Shown here: positions 61,856-64,000 of the stretch, in pieces
Layout of the letters: each line of letters starts with the position of its first letter
Numbering within the stretch: position 1 is the first letter of the stretch
From: Pullichristensenella sp963930055
GTDB taxonomy: Bacteria > Bacillota > Clostridia > Christensenellales > Aristaeellaceae
Assembly (NCBI GenBank): GCA_963930055.1
Contig: CAWVKS010000002.1
Coordinates: forward strand, 1-64,000
Length of the DNA: 64,000 bases
Direction: 5' to 3'
Notes under the pieces: model-generated
Seen by the model: only the letters and a program-made list of their open reading frames with translations
Databases searched by the model: none
Told to the model about the DNA's origin: nothing
Program-made: the position numbers and the translations under genes

Positions 61856-62902
61856 ATGCTGCAAAAGCGATGCCGCGATTACGGTCTCACGGTCGGCGAG
61901 TTGCCTGCCGGGCCGCTCAATAAAATCAGCGACGTGCCCGGCGTGCTGGTCGGCCACGCGACGCTCGACGACGCACGCCACAAGACCGGTGTGAGCGTGG
62001 TCATCCCCGGCGCGGGCGATCCGTTTTTCCAGAAGCCCGTGGCCGCCGCTTTCGTGCTCAACGGCTTTGGCAAGACGCTGGGACTGATGCAGGTGGAGGA
62101 ACTGGGCGTCATTGAAACGCCCATCGCCATCACCAACACGCTCAACGTGGGCCGCATACACGACGCCATGGTCGGCTACATGATCGATCAGTGTCAAAAG
62201 GCCGGTTACCGCCTGACCTCCGTAAACCCCGTCGTCTGCGAGTGCAACGACGCGGGGCTCAACGACATACAGGACCGCGCGCTGGGCGCGGAGCATCTGC
62301 TCGCCGCCATCGCCGACGCCCGCGCCGACTTTGCCGAGGGCGACGTCGGCTGCGGCAAGGGCACGGTCTGCCACTCCTTGAAGGGCGGCGTCGGATCCGC
62401 CTCCCGGCAGGTGGAACTGGACGGCAAGACCTATACGCTCGGCGTGCTGGTGCAGAGCAACCACGGCTCCCTGAAAGACCTGCGCATCGACGGAAAGCCT
62501 GCCGGACGCATGATCGACGCCGCGCTCAACGCCTCCGCGCCGGACAAGGGTTCGATCATCAGCATTATGGCCACGGACGTCCCCCTCTCCTCGCGCCAGC
62601 TCGAGCGGGTATTGAAGCGCGCCAGCGTTGGCCTTGCCCGCCTTGGCTCCTTTATCGGCCACGGCAGCGGCGAGGTGATGCTCGGCTTTACCACCGCCAA
62701 CCGCATGCCGCATGACTCTGAAGGGCAACTGCTGCCCTTCCACGCGCTCGCGGAGAGCAAGATCGACCTGCTCTTCCGCGCCATGGCCGAGGCCGAGGAG
62801 GAAGCGGTACTTAACTCCATGCTCGCCGCGCAGAGCGTGACCGGCTTTGACGGCACGGCGAAGCGCAGCCTGCGCGAATTCATGGGGCAGATACGCGCCT
62901 GA
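61856..62902 (+). CDS. P1-family peptidase (DmpA-like aminopeptidase)
   Basis: P1 peptidases are made as an inactive chain that cuts itself before an internal Ser or Thr, which then acts as nucleophile. The protein has 348 residues. Family marks are GPLNKISDVPGVLVGHATL, VVIPGAGDPFFQKPVAAAF with VLNGFGKTLG, and the autoproteolysis region SLKGGVGSASRQVELDG, where the Ser after Gly is the likely nucleophile near residue 182. GCGKGT precedes it. The ribosome site AAGGAAG lies 8 bases before the ATG. It stands after the transporter gene with a gap of 37 bases. Confidence 0.9.
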   Translation: MLQKRCRDYGLTVGELPAGPLNKISDVPGVLVGHATLDDARHKTGVSVVIPGAGDPFFQKPVAAAFVLNGFGKTLGLMQVEELGVIETPIAITNTLNVGRIHDAMVGYMIDQCQKAGYRLTSVNPVVCECNDAGLNDIQDRALGAEHLLAAIADARADFAEGDVGCGKGTVCHSLKGGVGSASRQVELDGKTYTLGVLVQSNHGSLKDLRIDGKPAGRMIDAALNASAPDKGSIISIMATDVPLSSRQLERVLKRASVGLARLGSFIGHGSGEVMLGFTTANRMPHDSEGQLLPFHALAESKIDLLFRAMAEAEEEAVLNSMLAAQSVTGFDGTAKRSLREFMGQIRA

Positions 62903-62940
62903 CGGGCGGCGACGCACGACGCAAGCGAGGAGGAAGAACT

Positions 62941-63450
62941 ATGGAAAAGCCTTTCATCCGCATCCCCCATCCGGCGCCTTTCTGGTTCGTCGTCATCTGT
63001 CTGGGTATCGGAGCCTGCGCGTTCCTTGTACTGGCGGTCATCCGCGCGCTGTGTGGGGATTTTCTCAACGTCTTTCTCTGCCTTGCCGCCGCGGCGATCT
63101 TCATCGCCGGCGTGCGCTTTGAGGTGCGCATGAGCGGCGACTTTTTCCGCATCGACGAGGAAGGCCATCCACATCTTCCGCGACTGGCGGGAGACGGACT
63201 GCCTGCGCTGGGGACGAACTGACCAGTCTGGCCATCCGTCCGGGGCAGTACAGGGGGAAGCCCCGGCGATTTGTCGAAGCGGGCGCGCAGGTGATGAAGG
63301 ACGGCGCGTGCGTAAAGGACAGGCGCGTGTCCATCCCGATGCCGTACTTTCCCGCAAAGGATGCGTCGTTCCTGCTCAAGTGCATGCGGCCCATGCTTGC
63401 AAAACTGCAATTCAAGGAAGAAAGTGGCCCGCGCCCATTTGGAGCGTTGA
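62941..63450 (+). pseudogene. Small membrane protein with a PH-like domain, frame broken
   Basis: Two hydrophobic helices lie near the N terminus (FWFVVICLGIGACAFLVLAV and FLNVFLCLAAAAIFIAGVRF). Then comes a beta-rich part starting VRMSGDFFRIDEEG. After about 63165 the frame changes: ELTSLAIRPGQYRGKPRRF and MPYFPAKDASFLLKCMRPML continue in another frame. The probable end is TGA at 63448. The layout of two helices plus a small beta domain recalls bacterial PH-type proteins. No function is suggested by the neighbours. The ATG at 62941 has GAGGAGG before it. Confidence 0.5.
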
Positions 63451-63465
63451 GCGTCGCCCCGCGCC

Positions 63466-63494
63466 TTGACAAGCAAGGCGGGGCGCTGTATAAT
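63466..63494 (+). promoter_or_regulatory. Promoter of the tRNA-Leu gene
   Basis: TTGACA (63466-63471) and TATAAT (63489-63494) match consensus exactly and are 17 bases apart, 19 bases upstream of the tRNA. Confidence 0.9.
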
Positions 63495-63512
63495 CAATCT
63501 ACCGCCATCCGC

Positions 63513-63597
63513 GCCGCTATGGTGGAATTGGCAGAACACAAAGGACTTAAAATCCGTCGGAAGAAATTCCGTATCGGTTCGAGCCCGATTAGCGGCA
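63513..63597 (+). tRNA. tRNA-Leu (UAA anticodon)
   Basis: The acceptor stem is GCCGCTA paired with TAGCGGC. The D arm region is TGGTGGAATTGGCAGA, the anticodon loop is CTTAAAA with anticodon TAA, and a long variable arm follows, as expected for class II tRNA-Leu. The T loop reads GGTTCGAGCCC. CCA is encoded at 63598-63600. A consensus promoter and a terminator flank it. Confidence 0.95.
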
Positions 63598-63601
63598 CCA
63601 A

Positions 63602-63632
63602 CCCCGGCCCCATCGCGGGCCGGGGCGTTTTT
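63602..63632 (+). terminator. Terminator of tRNA-Leu
   Basis: CCCCGGCCC (63602-63610) pairs with GGGCCGGGG (63617-63625) and is followed by CGTTTTT. Confidence 0.9.
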
Positions 63633-63641
63633 GTACGCAAA

Positions 63642-63695
63642 AGCCACGGCATCACTGCCGTGGCTCAGACCGTTGACAAACCCCAGTCAACGGTC
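63642..63695. other. Two adjacent hairpins before the transposase gene
   Basis: AGCCACGGC pairs with GCCGTGGCT (63642-63665), and GACCGTTGAC pairs with GTCAACGGTC (63668-63695), the latter followed by ACTTTTTTT. They may shield the transposase from outside transcription or form part of the insertion-sequence end. Confidence 0.5.
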
Positions 63696-63808
63696 ACTTT
63701 TTTTGAAAGGACCGAAAAGAACCGAAAAAACCAAAAGGAAAAGGCAGCCCTCACGTCGAATATAACTACATTAACACAACCAGAAAGAAACCCAGGCGGT
63801 GAAGGGAA

Positions 63809-64000
63809 TGCTCAAGCAGCGGCGGGAGAAGCAGCAGCAAATGGAGTTGTGATCATGGAACAGATGGTGCCGGAGGATCACTTTCTGCGAAAAGTAGACC
63901 GTGCGGTAGATTTCAGTTTCATCTACGATCTGTGCGCGCCGCTGTATTGCACGGACAACAGCCGGCCCGCCATCGACCCGGAGATACTGTTCCGGATGCT
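63809..64000 (+). mobile_element. IS1182-type transposase, N-terminal part, cut by the window edge
   Basis: The reading MLKQRREKQQQMEL followed by EQMVPEDHFLRKVDRAVDFS, then FIYDLCAPLYC and SRPAIDPEILFRM, matches the N terminus of IS1182-family transposases (DUF772 region). The frame changes by one base near 63846 (TTGTGATC where TTGGTGATC would keep the frame), so the first 14 residues and the rest are out of phase. An alternative start is the ATG at 63855. The catalytic DDE part lies outside the window. The insertion sequence sits just downstream of tRNA-Leu. Confidence 0.75.

Overview
The window looks like a GC-rich, low-GC-phylum-type (Firmicutes, class Clostridia) chromosome carrying accessory DNA. 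The signs are strong GGAGG ribosome sites with many GTG/TTG starts, ATGA and GTGA gene overlaps, a LytTR/GHKL sensor pair, a CotH-family kinase, a MobV relaxase remnant, a large serine recombinase and an IS1182-type transposase. This assignment is an inference from gene families; no rRNA or ribosomal protein gene is present to place the organism.

Layout. (1) 1-6.6 kb: a block with a DUF6061 protein, a redox/methionine-sulfoxide repair operon (CXXC protein, membrane 4Fe-4S protein, TlpA-like lipoprotein, MsrAB) facing a two-component system, then a relaxase tail. It ends abruptly at about 6.6 kb, where two 5'-truncated genes meet head to head. (2) 6.6-8 kb: the C-terminal part of a Y-family polymerase and a YolD-like partner. 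(3) 8.2-17.9 kb: one long minus-strand operon, the most unusual part of the window. An XRE regulator and a large serine recombinase are followed by an unknown protein, three small proteins that each carry a copy of the recombinase's own C-terminal domain, a Fic-like protein with a degenerate catalytic motif and four winged-helix units, another unknown protein, and a Fic protein with the canonical motif. (4) 18-21.4 kb: a GrpB protein, an AAA-ATPase/nuclease-fold protein and two antitoxin-like genes. A 20-bp palindromic motif recurs upstream of three transcription units in regions 3 and 4. (5) 21.4-24.3 kb: three sirtuin-like genes, the last one cut off, facing an Rrf2 regulator.

(6) 24.3-30.1 kb: a surface module with two related secreted proteins, one with a peptidoglycan-binding domain and an extremely acidic repeat tail, a CotH-family kinase and a PhoB/PhoR-like pair. 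(7) 30.9-38.6 kb: one giant secreted repeat protein, split by frameshifts. (8) 39-41.7 kb: a broken 7TM/GHKL sensor kinase and its LytTR regulator. (9) 41.7-63.5 kb: mostly ordinary genes: a TetR-linked heterodimeric ABC exporter, an epimerase, a pseudouridine synthase, a 4-TM protein, cobO, a cation efflux protein, GrpB, a nucleoside-type ABC importer, scpB, a DnaJ-like zinc protein, a TPR protein, yprB, lon-engB, an EamA transporter, a P1 peptidase and tRNA-Leu(UAA). The window ends inside an IS1182-type transposase.

Reading frames are broken in many otherwise recognisable genes, usually by one base in or near a short homopolymer, and the breaks are clustered. Essential-type genes (engB) are hit too, so consensus sequence error is at least as likely as gene decay. 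Genes called pseudogene here should be read as 'frame broken in this sequence'. Intact long frames elsewhere (lon, the ABC exporter, the serine recombinase) show that parts of the window are sound.
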